A model generated the notes under the pieces. It was not told the origin of the DNA. It did no database searches and saw only the letters and a program-made list of their open reading frames with translations. Shown in pieces: positions 1-9,800 of a stretch of 64,000 nt of DNA (position 1 is its first letter; every line of letters starts with the position of its first letter). This DNA is from Pseudorhodoplanes sinuspersici (lineage in GTDB: Bacteria; Pseudomonadota; Alphaproteobacteria; Rhizobiales; Xanthobacteraceae), in contig NZ_CP021112.1 in the NCBI RefSeq assembly GCF_002119765.1, positions 5,698,501 through 5,762,500 of the forward strand, written 5' to 3'. The position numbers and the translations under genes were made by a program.

Positions 1-622
1 GATGAAAGTCGATGTCGATATCGAAGCGCTTGGCGACGGCGAAGATGCGAGCAATCTGTCCGTCGGGATCGCTGTCGGTATAAGGGCATCCGCCGATCAC
101 ATCGGCGCCCTGCCCGCAGGCCTCGACCAGCAGTTCCTCAGCGCCGGGATCGTTCAGCAGCCCTTCCTGCGGGAACACGCAGATCTGCAGATCGATGGCA
201 AAGGCATAGTCGGCTTTCAGCCGCTTGATGGCGCGGAAGCTGGTCAGGCCAATGCGCGGGTCGACTTCCACATGCGTGCGCATATGCGTCGTGCCTTGCA
301 GGATCGCTTTTTCCAGCGTGCGCTTCGCACGGGCATAAACATCGTCTTCGGTGAAGGTTTTCTTGGCCGCCGCCGTCTCGGCAATCGCTTCGGTGAGCGT
401 GCCCTCTCTGCAATTGCAGCGGCCGAGAATGCAGGACTTGTCGAGATGGACGTGCGTGTCGACAAAGCCCGGCACCGCGAGGCGCCCGCCCGCATCCGTA
501 CTTGGTGCATCGCAAATCAGCTTTCGCTCAATCGCCGCGATGCGGCCATCGCGCCAGCCGATGTCGCATGGCTCGCTGTCGCTCATGATACGCGCATTGC
601 GCAGGATATGATCGAAGTTCAT
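1..622 (-). CDS. CodA-like amidohydrolase, C-terminus beyond window edge
   Basis: N-terminal 207 residues of a metal-dependent hydrolase of the cytosine deaminase/N-isopropylammelide hydrolase branch of the amidohydrolase superfamily. It starts at ATG 622 (MNFDHILRNARI) and runs off the left edge. A small N-terminal composite domain is followed by the strand-1 metal motif FVDTHVHLDKS (His-x-His) typical of cytosine deaminase-like enzymes. Further on, MRTHVEVDPRIG is the next conserved segment of this branch. Such enzymes hydrolyse exocyclic or ring amidine/amide bonds of N-heterocycles. It lies 25 bp downstream of the fused Liv transporter gene on the same strand, so it is probably the enzyme partner of that importer. 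The substrate cannot be told from half a protein. Confidence 0.85.
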   Translation of the reverse strand, partial: MNFDHILRNARIMSDSEPCDIGWRDGRIAAIERKLICDAPSTDAGGRLAVPGFVDTHVHLDKSCILGRCNCREGTLTEAIAETAAAKKTFTEDDVYARAKRTLEKAILQGTTHMRTHVEVDPRIGLTSFRAIKRLKADYAFAIDLQICVFPQEGLLNDPGAEELLVEACGQGADVIGGCPYTDSDPDGQIARIFAVAKRFDIDIDFH

Positions 623-647
623 GTCCGGTCTTTTCTTGTTATTCGGC

Positions 648-3134
648 TTATTGAGCGGCTTCGACGCGCCCGAGATAGGCGGCTTCAAGCGCCGGATCGC
701 TGGCGAGCGCCGCAGCGGTATCGGCGTGGACGATCTTGCCCGATTCAAGGACATAGCCGCGATCGACAACCGTCAGCGCCAGCGCGGCCATTTGATCCAC
801 GAGAAGGATCGTCACGCCCTCATCGCGCAATTCGGCGAGCACATCGAACAATTCATTGATCATCGCCGGCGCAAGCCCGAGCGAAGGTTCATCCAGCAGC
901 AGCACGCGCGGATTGGCCATCAGGCCTCGGGCGATGGCGAGCATCTGCTGCTCGCCGCCGGAGAGCAGACCTGCTCTGCTGGTGATGCGATCGCGCAAGC
1001 GCGGGAAGCGCTTGAGCAAGGCTTCGATCTCGTTATCGAGATCGGCGTCCTTGCGCGAGAAGGCGCCAAGCACGAGGTTGTCGCGCACATCGATTTCGCC
1101 GAAAACCTGGCGGCCCTCCGGCACGAGCGCGAGGCCAGCCCGCGCAATCCTGTAGGCTTCGAGTGCCTGGACCGCCTTGTCGTCAAGCACGATGTTGCCG
1201 TCCACCGGCCGCAGCAATCCGGACAAGGCGCGCATGATGGTCGACTTGCCGGCGCCGTTGGCACCCAGCAGCGCCACCATCTCGCCGGGTCGCACGTCGA
1301 AGGTGACATCGTCGAGCACCGGCGCCGCGCCATAGCCGGCGGTCAGTTTGACGACGGAGAGGATAGCATTCGCCTCCGGCTCGAATTCTGCTTTGCGCGG
1401 CCGCTCGCGCATGTCGCCGCCGCCGAGATACGCCTTCAGAACACGCGGATTGTGCCGCACTTCCGCCGCCGTTCCTCTCGCAATAACGGTCCCGGCATCC
1501 AGCACGACGACATGATCGGAGATGCTCATGACCATCGTCATGTCATGTTCTACGAGGATGACGGCGATGCCGAAATTCGCAATCTGGCGCAAAAGCTTCG
1601 TCAGACTGTCCTTGTCGGCCCGCATCAATCCCGCAGCGGGTTCATCCAGCAGCAGCACGTCCGGCCGGCATGCGAGCGCGCGGGCGATCTCGACCAGCCT
1701 GCGATCGACATGCGGCAGATCGCCGGCCGGCGTCGCCAGCGGCCCGAAATAGCCCACGAAAGCGAGCAAAGCCTCCGCCGCTTTATGCTCTTCGTTCTTG
1801 TCGCCTGACACGCCGAATTGTCCCCGGCGCAACGCGATCAGAACATTGTCCAGAACGCTCAATGAACCGAACAGCTTGGTCGTCTGATAAGTGCGGGCAA
1901 TCCCCGCTCGTGCGACTTTCCAGGCTGGCGCGCCTGCCAGTTCTTTGTCCCCGAGCCGCACCGAACCGGTATCGGCACGATAAAAGCCGCCGACAATATT
2001 GAGAACCGTGGTTTTACCCGCTCCGTTCGGACCGATGATGCTGGTCACCTTGCCGGGACTGGCTTCGAAACTGACATCAGAAGCGGCCCGAATGCCACCG
2101 AATGCAATGCCGACATCGCGGACCACAAGCGCATGTGGCGTTGTCGGTTTGAGGAATGCCGCAAGATCGAAATGACCCGCCACGGCCGAACGCGGATCGA
2201 TCCGGCGCCAGAGCTTGGCGACGGTGCCGATCACACCATCCGGCGCCAGCCACAGCACGACCAGCAGAAGACTGCCGAAGAACAGCAGCCGGTATTCGGC
2301 AAGACCTGCCAGCATTTCCGGCAAAACGACGCTGACGATCGCGCCGACCACCGGCCCCAGCGTCCAGCCGGCACCGCCGACGATCACCGCGAGAAGGAAC
2401 AGGATGGACTGCGAAAACGGAAAGTTGCTCGGTGCGACGAACATCAGCAGCGGCGCAAACATCGCACCCGCAAGTCCGGTCAGAACGGCCGATAAAGCAA
2501 AAGCCGTCGTCTTCACGATCACCGGATTGAGACCAATGGAGCGCGCTGCAACCTCCGCATCGCGCACCGCCACCATGCCCTTGCCCCAGGCACTTGCGGC
2601 AAATCGATAAAAGAACAACACCGCAAGCCCGGCGCAGACCACGGCCATCGAGGCAATCTCGCGCTCGCCGAACGCATAGTCGCCGATCGTGGGCGGCACG
2701 ATTCCCATCAGGCCGTTCTGGCCGCCGGTCAGATCGCGCCACTCGATGGTGCCGTGCTCGACGATGAAGGCGAAGGCAATGGTCACCATGGCCAGATACG
2801 GTCCGGTGACACGCAACGCCGGCAGCGCCAGAAGACCGCCGACAATGCCAGCGATCAGCCCCGCAACGGGAAAAGCAATCCAGAAGCTCACGCCTTTCAG
2901 GGTAAGGATTGCGGCGGTATAGGCGCCGATCGAATAGAAACCAACATGGCCGAGCGAGACCTGCCCGGTCAGACCGAGGAGAATATTCAGACCAACGCCG
3001 ACGATGGTGGTCAGTGCGACCAGCGCAAGAATGAAATGCGTATAGCCTTCGCCATAAGCTCCCACGGCAAGACCGGCGGCGGTGATCAGGAGAATGGCGA
3101 TCGGCGTCGCGATCTGACGAAGGATGTCCTGCAT
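648..3134 (-). CDS. LivM-LivG-LivF triple fusion (ABC permease plus two ATPases)
   Basis: 828-residue single chain holding three normally separate parts of a branched-chain amino acid-type (HAAT) importer. Residues 1-310 are a LivM permease with many hydrophobic segments. Residues about 335-570 are a LivG-type ATPase (Walker A GPNGAGKT near 368, Walker B VLLLDEP near 493). Residues about 592-828 are a LivF-type ATPase (Walker A GANGAGKS near 624, LSGGE near 724, Walker B near 744). In the first ATPase the signature loop reads GDLPHVDRR instead of the usual LAYG/LSGG form, so that site may be degenerate. The gene lies 4 bp after livH and before a CodA-like hydrolase. Ligand unknown; N-heterocycles or amides are as likely as amino acids. 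Confidence 0.92.
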   Translation of the reverse strand: MQDILRQIATPIAILLITAAGLAVGAYGEGYTHFILALVALTTIVGVGLNILLGLTGQVSLGHVGFYSIGAYTAAILTLKGVSFWIAFPVAGLIAGIVGGLLALPALRVTGPYLAMVTIAFAFIVEHGTIEWRDLTGGQNGLMGIVPPTIGDYAFGEREIASMAVVCAGLAVLFFYRFAASAWGKGMVAVRDAEVAARSIGLNPVIVKTTAFALSAVLTGLAGAMFAPLLMFVAPSNFPFSQSILFLLAVIVGGAGWTLGPVVGAIVSVVLPEMLAGLAEYRLLFFGSLLLVVLWLAPDGVIGTVAKLWRRIDPRSAVAGHFDLAAFLKPTTPHALVVRDVGIAFGGIRAASDVSFEASPGKVTSIIGPNGAGKTTVLNIVGGFYRADTGSVRLGDKELAGAPAWKVARAGIARTYQTTKLFGSLSVLDNVLIALRRGQFGVSGDKNEEHKAAEALLAFVGYFGPLATPAGDLPHVDRRLVEIARALACRPDVLLLDEPAAGLMRADKDSLTKLLRQIANFGIAVILVEHDMTMVMSISDHVVVLDAGTVIARGTAAEVRHNPRVLKAYLGGGDMRERPRKAEFEPEANAILSVVKLTAGYGAAPVLDDVTFDVRPGEMVALLGANGAGKSTIMRALSGLLRPVDGNIVLDDKAVQALEAYRIARAGLALVPEGRQVFGEIDVRDNLVLGAFSRKDADLDNEIEALLKRFPRLRDRITSRAGLLSGGEQQMLAIARGLMANPRVLLLDEPSLGLAPAMINELFDVLAELRDEGVTILLVDQMAALALTVVDRGYVLESGKIVHADTAAALASDPALEAAYLGRVEAAQ

Positions 3135-3138
3135 CGCG

Positions 3139-4011
3139 TCAGACCTTGTTCACGGCGGCGCGGCCGAGCAGACCATTCGGCATGACCGCGAGCGCAATGA
3201 TGATCACCGAGAACACCACGATCTGCGTGTAGGTCGAACCGAGATAAGCGGTCACCAGCGCCTCGATCAGACCATAGGCAAGACCGGCCAGAACAACGCC
3301 CCAGGCCGAGGTCATGCCGCCGAGAATGGCCACCGCGAAGGCCTTGATGCCGAACAGAACGCCCATTTCAGAGTGAACGCTGAACAGCGGCGCAATCAGA
3401 AGCCCGGCCACGCCAGCCAGCATTGTCGAAATCGCGAAGGAGGCGGCCACGATCATTCGCACGTTGATACCCATCAGCCGCGCGGCGTCGGGGTTCTGCA
3501 CCACGGCCAGCAGAGCCTTGCCGTAACGGGTGCGATGCGCGAGCAGATGGAACGCGAGCGCAGCGCCGACGCCGACCACGGGGATAACAAGCTGCAGCGG
3601 ATAAACACCGGCGCCGAAAATCTCGACCGGTTTTTGCGCCAGGAACGACGGAAAACTCCGCGGCTCCTTGCCGAACGTGAACAGGACGACGTTATCGAGC
3701 ACGATGCCGCCGGCGACTGTGGCCATCAGCCAGGCATTCGAGCCACGCTCTGCGAAAGGCCGGACGAGCGTTCGTTCAACCAACAGCCCAAACAACCCGC
3801 AAAGCAACAGCGAAGCGACCACCGCAAGCGGGATCGGCCAGCCCAGCGTGACGCCGAATGTATAGCCCAGTACGGCGCCCAGCATCATCGCCGAGCCCTG
3901 CGAAAAATTCACAGTGTGCGAGACGACATAGGTGACGTGAAAGCCGAGAGCGATCAGTCCGTACATGGAGCCGAGGCCGATGCCCGAAATGATCGCGGAC
4001 GTGATCAGCAT
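3139..4011 (-). CDS. LivH-type ABC transporter permease
   Basis: 290-residue inner-membrane permease of the LivH family. It opens with MLITSAIISGIGLGSMYGLIALG and has the NFSQGSAMMLGA segment typical of LivH, plus about eight hydrophobic segments. It pairs with the LivM domain of the downstream fusion protein (4 bp gap) to form the membrane channel. The ATG at 4011 follows a weak purine-rich stretch. It is separated from the binding-protein gene by a 110-bp spacer that carries two hairpins, which may lower permease expression relative to the binding protein. Confidence 0.93.
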   Translation of the reverse strand: MLITSAIISGIGLGSMYGLIALGFHVTYVVSHTVNFSQGSAMMLGAVLGYTFGVTLGWPIPLAVVASLLLCGLFGLLVERTLVRPFAERGSNAWLMATVAGGIVLDNVVLFTFGKEPRSFPSFLAQKPVEIFGAGVYPLQLVIPVVGVGAALAFHLLAHRTRYGKALLAVVQNPDAARLMGINVRMIVAASFAISTMLAGVAGLLIAPLFSVHSEMGVLFGIKAFAVAILGGMTSAWGVVLAGLAYGLIEALVTAYLGSTYTQIVVFSVIIIALAVMPNGLLGRAAVNKV

Positions 4012-4041
4012 GCTTTGTTGGTCCCCTGGCTCTTAACGCCG

Positions 4042-4102
4042 CTCGTCCCCGCGACAGCGGGGACCCAGCACAAACTGGATTCCCGCATGTGCGGGAATGA
4101 GC
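4042..4102. repeat. Double-hairpin intergenic palindromic repeat
   Basis: Two consecutive hairpins in the spacer between the binding-protein gene and livH: GTCCCCGC-gaca-GCGGGGAC (4045-4064) and ATTCCCGCA-tg-TGCGGGAAT (4079-4098). From memory, this paired layout matches a dispersed repeat common in Bradyrhizobium-type genomes. The position inside an operon suggests an effect on mRNA processing or stability, not an operator. Confidence 0.75.
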
Positions 4103-4121
4103 GGAGAGAAGTGTCGTCGCC

Positions 4122-5306
4122 TCAGTTCGTCAGCGGAAGGATTTCGCCTTCCCTGAAGTGGGTGAAGAGGTAATCGTCCGGCCCAAGCGCGTCGTGCTGG
4201 GTCGGGCTGAACGGCTTGTTGTAGGTCTTGATCAGACCTTCATACTTGTCGATGCCATAGAAGCCTTCACGAATCTTGGGGCCTTCGGTCGAACCTGCCT
4301 TTGCGATTGCCAGCGCCGTGAGATGCATCGCGTCATAGGCATTGGCGATGCCGACAGCCGGCGTCACATCAGCGAGCGATTTGATCTCCGGATATTTCTT
4401 CTTCAGCGAGGCCAGAACAGTTTCGCCCTTCGGCGCGAGCTTGCCGGAGAAGCTGTAGGTCTGGATGAAATGGACCTTTGCGGCGCTCGGGCCTGCAAGT
4501 TCCGAGAAACGGCCACCCGCCGGTCCCCAATGCGAGACGATCGGCACATCCCAACCCATGCGATCGAGCGACTTCACCACCTGTGCAGAAGGGGCGACGT
4601 TGGCGACGAGATACAGAACATCGGCGCCGGCCTGCTTCAGACGCGTTAGTTGTGGCACCACATCGACGTCATTGGTCTCGAATTTCTCGACCGCCGCATA
4701 TTCCATCTTCTTGTCGGCGAGCGCGGCCTTCAGGCCCTTCTCGTTCGATTCGCCCCAGGGATTGTTGATCAGGATCATCCCGGGCTTTTTCGCCGCGTAT
4801 TTTTTGACCGAATAATCGACCAGCGCCTTGTCGACGATTTCATCCACGGCGGAGACACGGAATGCGTAGTTTTCCGCCGCACCATTCTTGGTGATTGGCG
4901 TCCCGGCCGCCCACACGCCCATGAACGGGATCTTCGCCTGATTCACGAATGGCACGATGGCGAGGGAGACCGGCGTATCGAGGCCGCCGAACAAGGCGAC
5001 CACTTTCTCCCGTTGCGCCAGTTCGCGCGCGGCCACAACACCCTTGGCCGGATTGCTTTCGTCATCGCGCACGACGAGTTCGAGCTTCTTGCCGAGCACA
5101 CCGCCCTTGGCGTTGATCTCATCGATCGCGACGCTGAGGCCGCGCACGATGGCTTCACCGGATTTGGCGGACTGGCCCGACATCGCGGCGACAAGTCCGA
5201 CTTTCATCGTATCTTGCGCAGCGGCAGGCGATATGGCGAAGACGCTGACGGCAGCGCCCGCAAGGAGCAATCGACGGGTCAGACAATGCGGCAAACGAGA
5301 TATCAT
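4122..5306 (-). CDS. Periplasmic LivK-type substrate-binding protein
   Basis: 394-residue periplasmic ligand-binding protein of the Leu/Ile/Val-binding (type I) fold. I start it at ATG 5306 because GGGAGGTT lies just upstream; longer in-frame forms have no ribosome site. Signal peptide: MISRLPHCLTRRLLLAGA, hydrophobic core, then AAAQ at the likely cleavage site. The mature protein opens TMKVGLVAAMSGQSAKSGE, typical of the family, and contains GGVLGKKLELVVRDDESNPAKG. It heads the importer operon with livH and the LivMGF fusion. Three adjacent palindromes upstream suggest GntR control. Ligand unknown. Confidence 0.92.
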   Translation of the reverse strand: MISRLPHCLTRRLLLAGAAVSVFAISPAAAQDTMKVGLVAAMSGQSAKSGEAIVRGLSVAIDEINAKGGVLGKKLELVVRDDESNPAKGVVAARELAQREKVVALFGGLDTPVSLAIVPFVNQAKIPFMGVWAAGTPITKNGAAENYAFRVSAVDEIVDKALVDYSVKKYAAKKPGMILINNPWGESNEKGLKAALADKKMEYAAVEKFETNDVDVVPQLTRLKQAGADVLYLVANVAPSAQVVKSLDRMGWDVPIVSHWGPAGGRFSELAGPSAAKVHFIQTYSFSGKLAPKGETVLASLKKKYPEIKSLADVTPAVGIANAYDAMHLTALAIAKAGSTEGPKIREGFYGIDKYEGLIKTYNKPFSPTQHDALGPDDYLFTHFREGEILPLTN

Positions 5307-5450
5307 AGCGAACCTCCCGGATCGGGTGACAACTCCACTCCTTGACGCAAGTCGCATGCCAAACCGCATGCACTGAAATTCCAGAAGAATCCGCAATTTT
5401 CGTCACCCAATCGCACATCTTCTGGGCAGAACGGCGCGGATCAAGGCAAA

Positions 5451-5496
5451 ATCGTATGCGATATTGCATGCAATTTATAGTGCTATTGTATCCGAT
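5451..5496. promoter_or_regulatory. Three related 12-bp palindromes, probable GntR operator
   Basis: ATCGTATGCGAT (5451-5462) and ATTGCATGCAAT (5463-5474, a perfect palindrome) abut directly, and ATTGTATCCGAT follows at 5485-5496. They fit a shared pattern ATYGYATSCRAT. They sit in the divergent promoter between the binding-protein gene (5306, leftward) and the SnoaL-like gene (5579, rightward). FCD-type GntR proteins bind short sites of this style, and one is encoded two genes away at 6013-6756. Confidence 0.6.
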
Positions 5497-5578
5497 TTCT
5501 GGCAGGATTTGTGCATGAGCCGGAAAGAAAGATTGAGGCTGCCGTGGCCCCGTCACGGCCAGGATGAAAGGATGCGAC

Positions 5579-6010
5579 ATGTCACCCGCCACCGCTCAAG
5601 TGATTGCAGCCACTGACGAAACCGCGGAAGCCGCCGATATCGTGGAGCGGTTTCTTGTTGCGTCGATGGTGCCGGACCCGCAGACCGCCGCACTCTACAT
5701 TGCCGACGATCTTGCCATCACCTTCACCGGCGGCCGCAAATATGGGCATCCGCGCGAGACCGCGGCGTTCAATGCCGGCCGCTACAAATGGGTGAAGAAG
5801 AATATGCAGCGGACCGATGTCGTGCCCGGCCACGGCGAGACCATCGTGTACAATCTCGGAACGCTTTATGGCGAATGGCCGGATGGCACTCCGTTCGAAG
5901 GCAACCGCTATGTCGATCGCTTCGTCGTGCGCGGCGGCAAGATCGTGCAGATGGATGTCTGGAACGACAGTGCCGAACGGATTCTGACGATGCGGGGTAT
6001 CGAGGCTTAG
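5579..6010 (+). CDS. SnoaL-like / NTF2-fold protein
   Basis: 143-residue cytoplasmic protein with the cone-shaped alpha+beta fold of the SnoaL/ketosteroid-isomerase/NTF2 superfamily. It shows an N-terminal helix (ADIVERFLVASMVPDPQTAALYI), a middle FTGGRKYGHPRETAAF segment and C-terminal strands ending GTPFEGNRYVDRFVVRGGKIVQMDVW. The ATG at 5579 is preferred over 5564 because AAAGGA lies 6 bp before it. It is transcribed away from the importer operon from a shared promoter region and ends 2 bp before the convergent GntR gene. The role, possibly isomerase or dehydratase in the catabolic pathway, is not determined. Confidence 0.75.
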   Translation: MSPATAQVIAATDETAEAADIVERFLVASMVPDPQTAALYIADDLAITFTGGRKYGHPRETAAFNAGRYKWVKKNMQRTDVVPGHGETIVYNLGTLYGEWPDGTPFEGNRYVDRFVVRGGKIVQMDVWNDSAERILTMRGIEA

Positions 6011-6012
6011 AT

Positions 6013-6756
6013 TTACCGCCTCGCGCCGTTCTTGCCGCGCGCGCTTTCGTCGTCGGTGTAGCCGGCAAGAATATCCTTGATATCACGGCCCTTGTTCGGC
6101 CGCGCCACAATCAAGGCGCGCCCGGCCACCGCCTCAAGGTGCTGATCCATCATGGCGATCGCCCGATCGGCATCGCCCTTGGCCAGCGCATCGATAATCT
6201 GACGATGCTCGCTCACCGCGCATTCGGATGAATGCGGACGGCTGTAAAGCGCCAGGATCAATCCGCAGCGCGACGACACTTCGCTGACATAGCGCTCGAG
6301 CACTTCGCTGCCGGTCATTTCGGCCAGAACGATATGAAATTCGGTCGCCAGCCGGATCGACATCGGCTCGTCCCGGCCGCGGGCCTTTTCTTCTTCGGCG
6401 ACATGGGTCTTGAGCTGATCGATCTGCTGCCGGGTCAGGCGGCCGGCCAGCCGTGACATGACCAGGCGCTCCATGGCGATGCGGACATCGAAGATATCGC
6501 GCGCCTGATCCCAGCTCGGGGTAGCAACAGCCGCCCCCTTGTTGCGGCGAAGTTCGACCAGACCTTCCGACGCAAGCTGGCCGAGCGCATGCCGTACGAT
6601 GGTGCGGCTGGCGCCAAACCGTTCACCGATGGCGTCTTCCGGCAGTTTCGCACCGGGCTCCAGCGCCTGCTCGATGATGGCCCGACGCAGCGCGCGGTAG
6701 ATCGTGCCGACCCGGTCCGTCGTTACACCGCGCTTCGGTTTGCTGCTCTTCGCCAC
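6013..6756 (-). CDS. GntR-family transcriptional regulator (FCD type)
   Basis: 247-residue repressor or activator with an N-terminal winged helix (residues about 15-80: TIYRALRRAIIEQALEPGAK, then IGERFGASRTIVRHALGQL) and a C-terminal all-helical FCD effector domain. The FCD domain shows conserved ligand/metal positions such as RLATEFHIVLAEMTGSE and HRQIIDALAKGDADRAIAMM. Start is GTG 6756 with a weak ribosome site. It is convergent with the SnoaL-like gene and probably controls the divergent promoter at 5307-5578, where three palindromes lie. The effector is presumably the importer's ligand or a product of it. Confidence 0.9.
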   Translation of the reverse strand: MAKSSKPKRGVTTDRVGTIYRALRRAIIEQALEPGAKLPEDAIGERFGASRTIVRHALGQLASEGLVELRRNKGAAVATPSWDQARDIFDVRIAMERLVMSRLAGRLTRQQIDQLKTHVAEEEKARGRDEPMSIRLATEFHIVLAEMTGSEVLERYVSEVSSRCGLILALYSRPHSSECAVSEHRQIIDALAKGDADRAIAMMDQHLEAVAGRALIVARPNKGRDIKDILAGYTDDESARGKNGARR

Positions 6757-6841
6757 GATCTAGCTATCGCGAATATTGGCTCTGCCCCTGCATGCCACGG
6801 CTTACAGGGCGTCGCAATCAATCTCCGCGTCTCGTCGGCGC

Positions 6842-9800
6842 CTATTCGGCAGGCGTGGTTGCAACTGACCCGTGCGCATGTCCATGAGCGGGCGCCTCAT
6901 GATGCAACGCCTTGCCGTGCGACGGCAGCGGCTTGTTCCCCGACGCTGCCCGCAGCAGCACATAGAAGACCGGCGTCAGGAACAGACCGAAGGCGGTGAC
7001 GCCGATCATGCCTGCGAACACAGCAACGCCCATCGCCTGACGCATTTCCGCGCCGGCGCCCGTTGCCAGCACAAGCGGCAGCACACCCATGACGAAGGCC
7101 AGCGAGGTCATCAGGATCGGCCGCAACCGTAACCGGCTGGCCTCAACGGCGGCCTGAAACGGCGTCCGTCCCGCAAATTCGAGCTCGCGCGCGAATTCCA
7201 CGATCAGGATCGAGTTCTTGGCCGACAAGCCGACCAGCACGATCAAGCCGATCTGGGTGAAGATGTTGTTGTCACCACCCGAGAGCCACACACCTGTCAT
7301 CGCCGCCAGCAATCCCATCGGCACGATCATGATGATCGACAGCGGCAGCGCGAGCGACTCGTACAACGCGGCGAGCACGAGAAAGACGAGGAAGACCGCC
7401 AGCGGGAAAACCCAGAGCGCCGAGTTGCCGGCCAGGATTTCCTGATAAGTCAGTTCAGTCCACTCGAAGTCGAATCCTTTCGGCAGTGTCTCAGCCGCGA
7501 TCTTGGCCACAGCCGCTTGCGCCTGGCCCGTCGAGAAGCCTGGCGCTGCACCGCCATTGATGTCGGCGGTGAGGAAGCCGTTGTACCGCATCGCACGCTC
7601 CGGCCCGGCGCTCGATTTCACACGCAACACCGCAGCCAGCGGCACCATTTCGCCGGACGCCGACCGAACCTTGAGCTGGCCGATATCATCAGCGCGTGCG
7701 CGGAACTGCGCATCGGCTTGCACCCGCACCGAGTAAGTACGGCCGAACCGGTTGAAGTCGTTCACGTAAAGCGAACCGAGATAGATCTGCATCGTCTCGA
7801 AGATATCGGTGACGGCAACGCCAAGCTGCCGCGCCTTGACGCGATCGATATCGGCATAAAGCTGCGGCACGTTGACCTGATAGCCTGAGAACATGCCGGC
7901 CAGTTCCGGCGCCTTCATCGCACGCGCAAGAAAAGCCTTCGTTGCTTCATCGAGAGCGTCGTAGCCAAGCCCCGCGCGGTCTTCAATTTGCAGCTTGAAG
8001 CCGCCAATGGTGCCGAGACCCGCGACCGGCGGCGGCGGGAACATGGCGATGAACGCTTCCTGAATCGCGCTGTATTTCTGGTTGAGCTGCAGCGCAATCG
8101 CGTTGCCACTCAGTTCGCGCGACCGCCGTTCCTCGAATGGTTTCAGGACCGCAAAGACGATGCCGGCATTGGACGAGTTGGTGAACCCATTGATTGACAG
8201 CCCTGGAAAGGCGACGGCGCTTTCCACGCCGGGAGTTTGCAGGGCGATATCGCTCATCCGGCGGATGACTTCTTCGGTCCGGTCAAGCGTCGCGCCGTCC
8301 GGCAATTGCGCAAAGCCGACAAGATATTGCTTGTCCTGGCCCGGCACGAAACCGCCGGGCACGGCGCGGAACAGCACCACCGTCAGGCCGATCAGGACGA
8401 GATACACGCCCATCATGATCGCTTTGCGCGACAACATACGACGCACACCGCCGCCATAGGCTTCGGAACCGCGACGGAAGACGGTATTGAAGCCGCGGAA
8501 CAGCCAGCCGAACGCAAAGTCCATCACACGCGTCAGCCGGTCCTTCGGCGCATCATGCGCCTTCAGCAGCAAGGCCGAGAGCGCCGGCGACAAGGTCAGC
8601 GAGTTGATGGCCGAAATCACGGTCGAGATCGCGATGGTCAGCGCGAACTGCTTGTAGAACTGGCCCGTCAAGCCACTGATGAAGGCGAGCGGCACGAACA
8701 CCGCGCACAGCACAAGCGCGATGGCGATGATCGGCCCCGACACTTCGCTCATGGCGCGATAGGTCGCCTCGCGGGGGGACAACCCCTCCTCGATGTTGCG
8801 TTCGACATTCTCGACCACGACGATCGCATCATCGACGACGATACCGATCGCCAGCACGAGGCCGAACAGCGACAGGGCGTTGATCGAAAACCCGAACACA
8901 TACATCACGGCGAAAGTGCCGATGATCGAGACCGGCACAGCCAGCAGCGGGATGATCGAAGCGCGCCAGGTCTGCAGGAACAGGATCACGACGAGCACGA
9001 CCAGCGCGATCGCTTCAAGCAGCGTATGGATCACCGCTTCAATCGACGCGCGCACGAATTGCGTCGGATCATAGACGATGGAGTAATCCACGCCTTCCGG
9101 CATATTCTTCTTCATGTCGGCCATGGCGGCGCGGACATTGTCCGAGATCGCAATGGCATTCGAAGACGGCGCCTGAAAAATACCGATCGCCACCGCGGAC
9201 TTGTTATCCAGCAGCGACCGCAGCGCATATTCCGACGCACCAAGCTCGATACGGGCAATGTCGCGCAGGCGCGTCACGTCACCGTTTGCGCCGCTCTTGA
9301 CGACGATATCGCCGAATTCTTCCTCGCTTTGCAGGCGTCCCTGCGCATTGATGGAGAGCTGCAGGTCAAGCCCCGGCAAGCTCGGTGACGCGCCGACCAC
9401 ACCCGCAGCAGCCTGAACATTCTGGGCACGAATTTCGCGCACCACGTCGCCAGCGGAAAGACCGCGCTCCGCGATCTTCTGCGGATCGAGCCAGACCCGC
9501 ATCGAATAGTCGCCCGCCCCCCACATCAGCACCTGACCGACACCGTCGATCCGGGCCAGACGATCCTTCACGTTCAGGATCGCGTAGTTGCGCAGATAGG
9601 TCATGTCGTAGCGGTCGTTCGGAGACAGCAAGTGAACGACCATCGTCAGGTCCGGCGAACTCTTCACCGTGGTGACGCCGAGACGCCGCACCTCTTCCGG
9701 CAACCGCGGCTCGGCCTGAGACACGCGGTTCTGGACAAGCTGCTGCGCCTTGTCGGGATCGGTGCCAAGCTTGAAGGTGACGGTCAGCATCATCAGACCG

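Noticed and set aside
2-859. 285-codon frame on the + strand
   Set aside because: Antisense to the CodA-like hydrolase and the end of the Liv fusion, which have clear family motifs; it has no motif of its own.
4042-4102. Rho-independent terminator before livH
   Set aside because: No T-run and it lies inside one operon; treated as a dispersed repeat with possible mRNA-stability effect.
5451-5496. CRISPR-like repeats
   Set aside because: Three short palindromes with no constant spacer length and no cas genes; better explained as operator sites.
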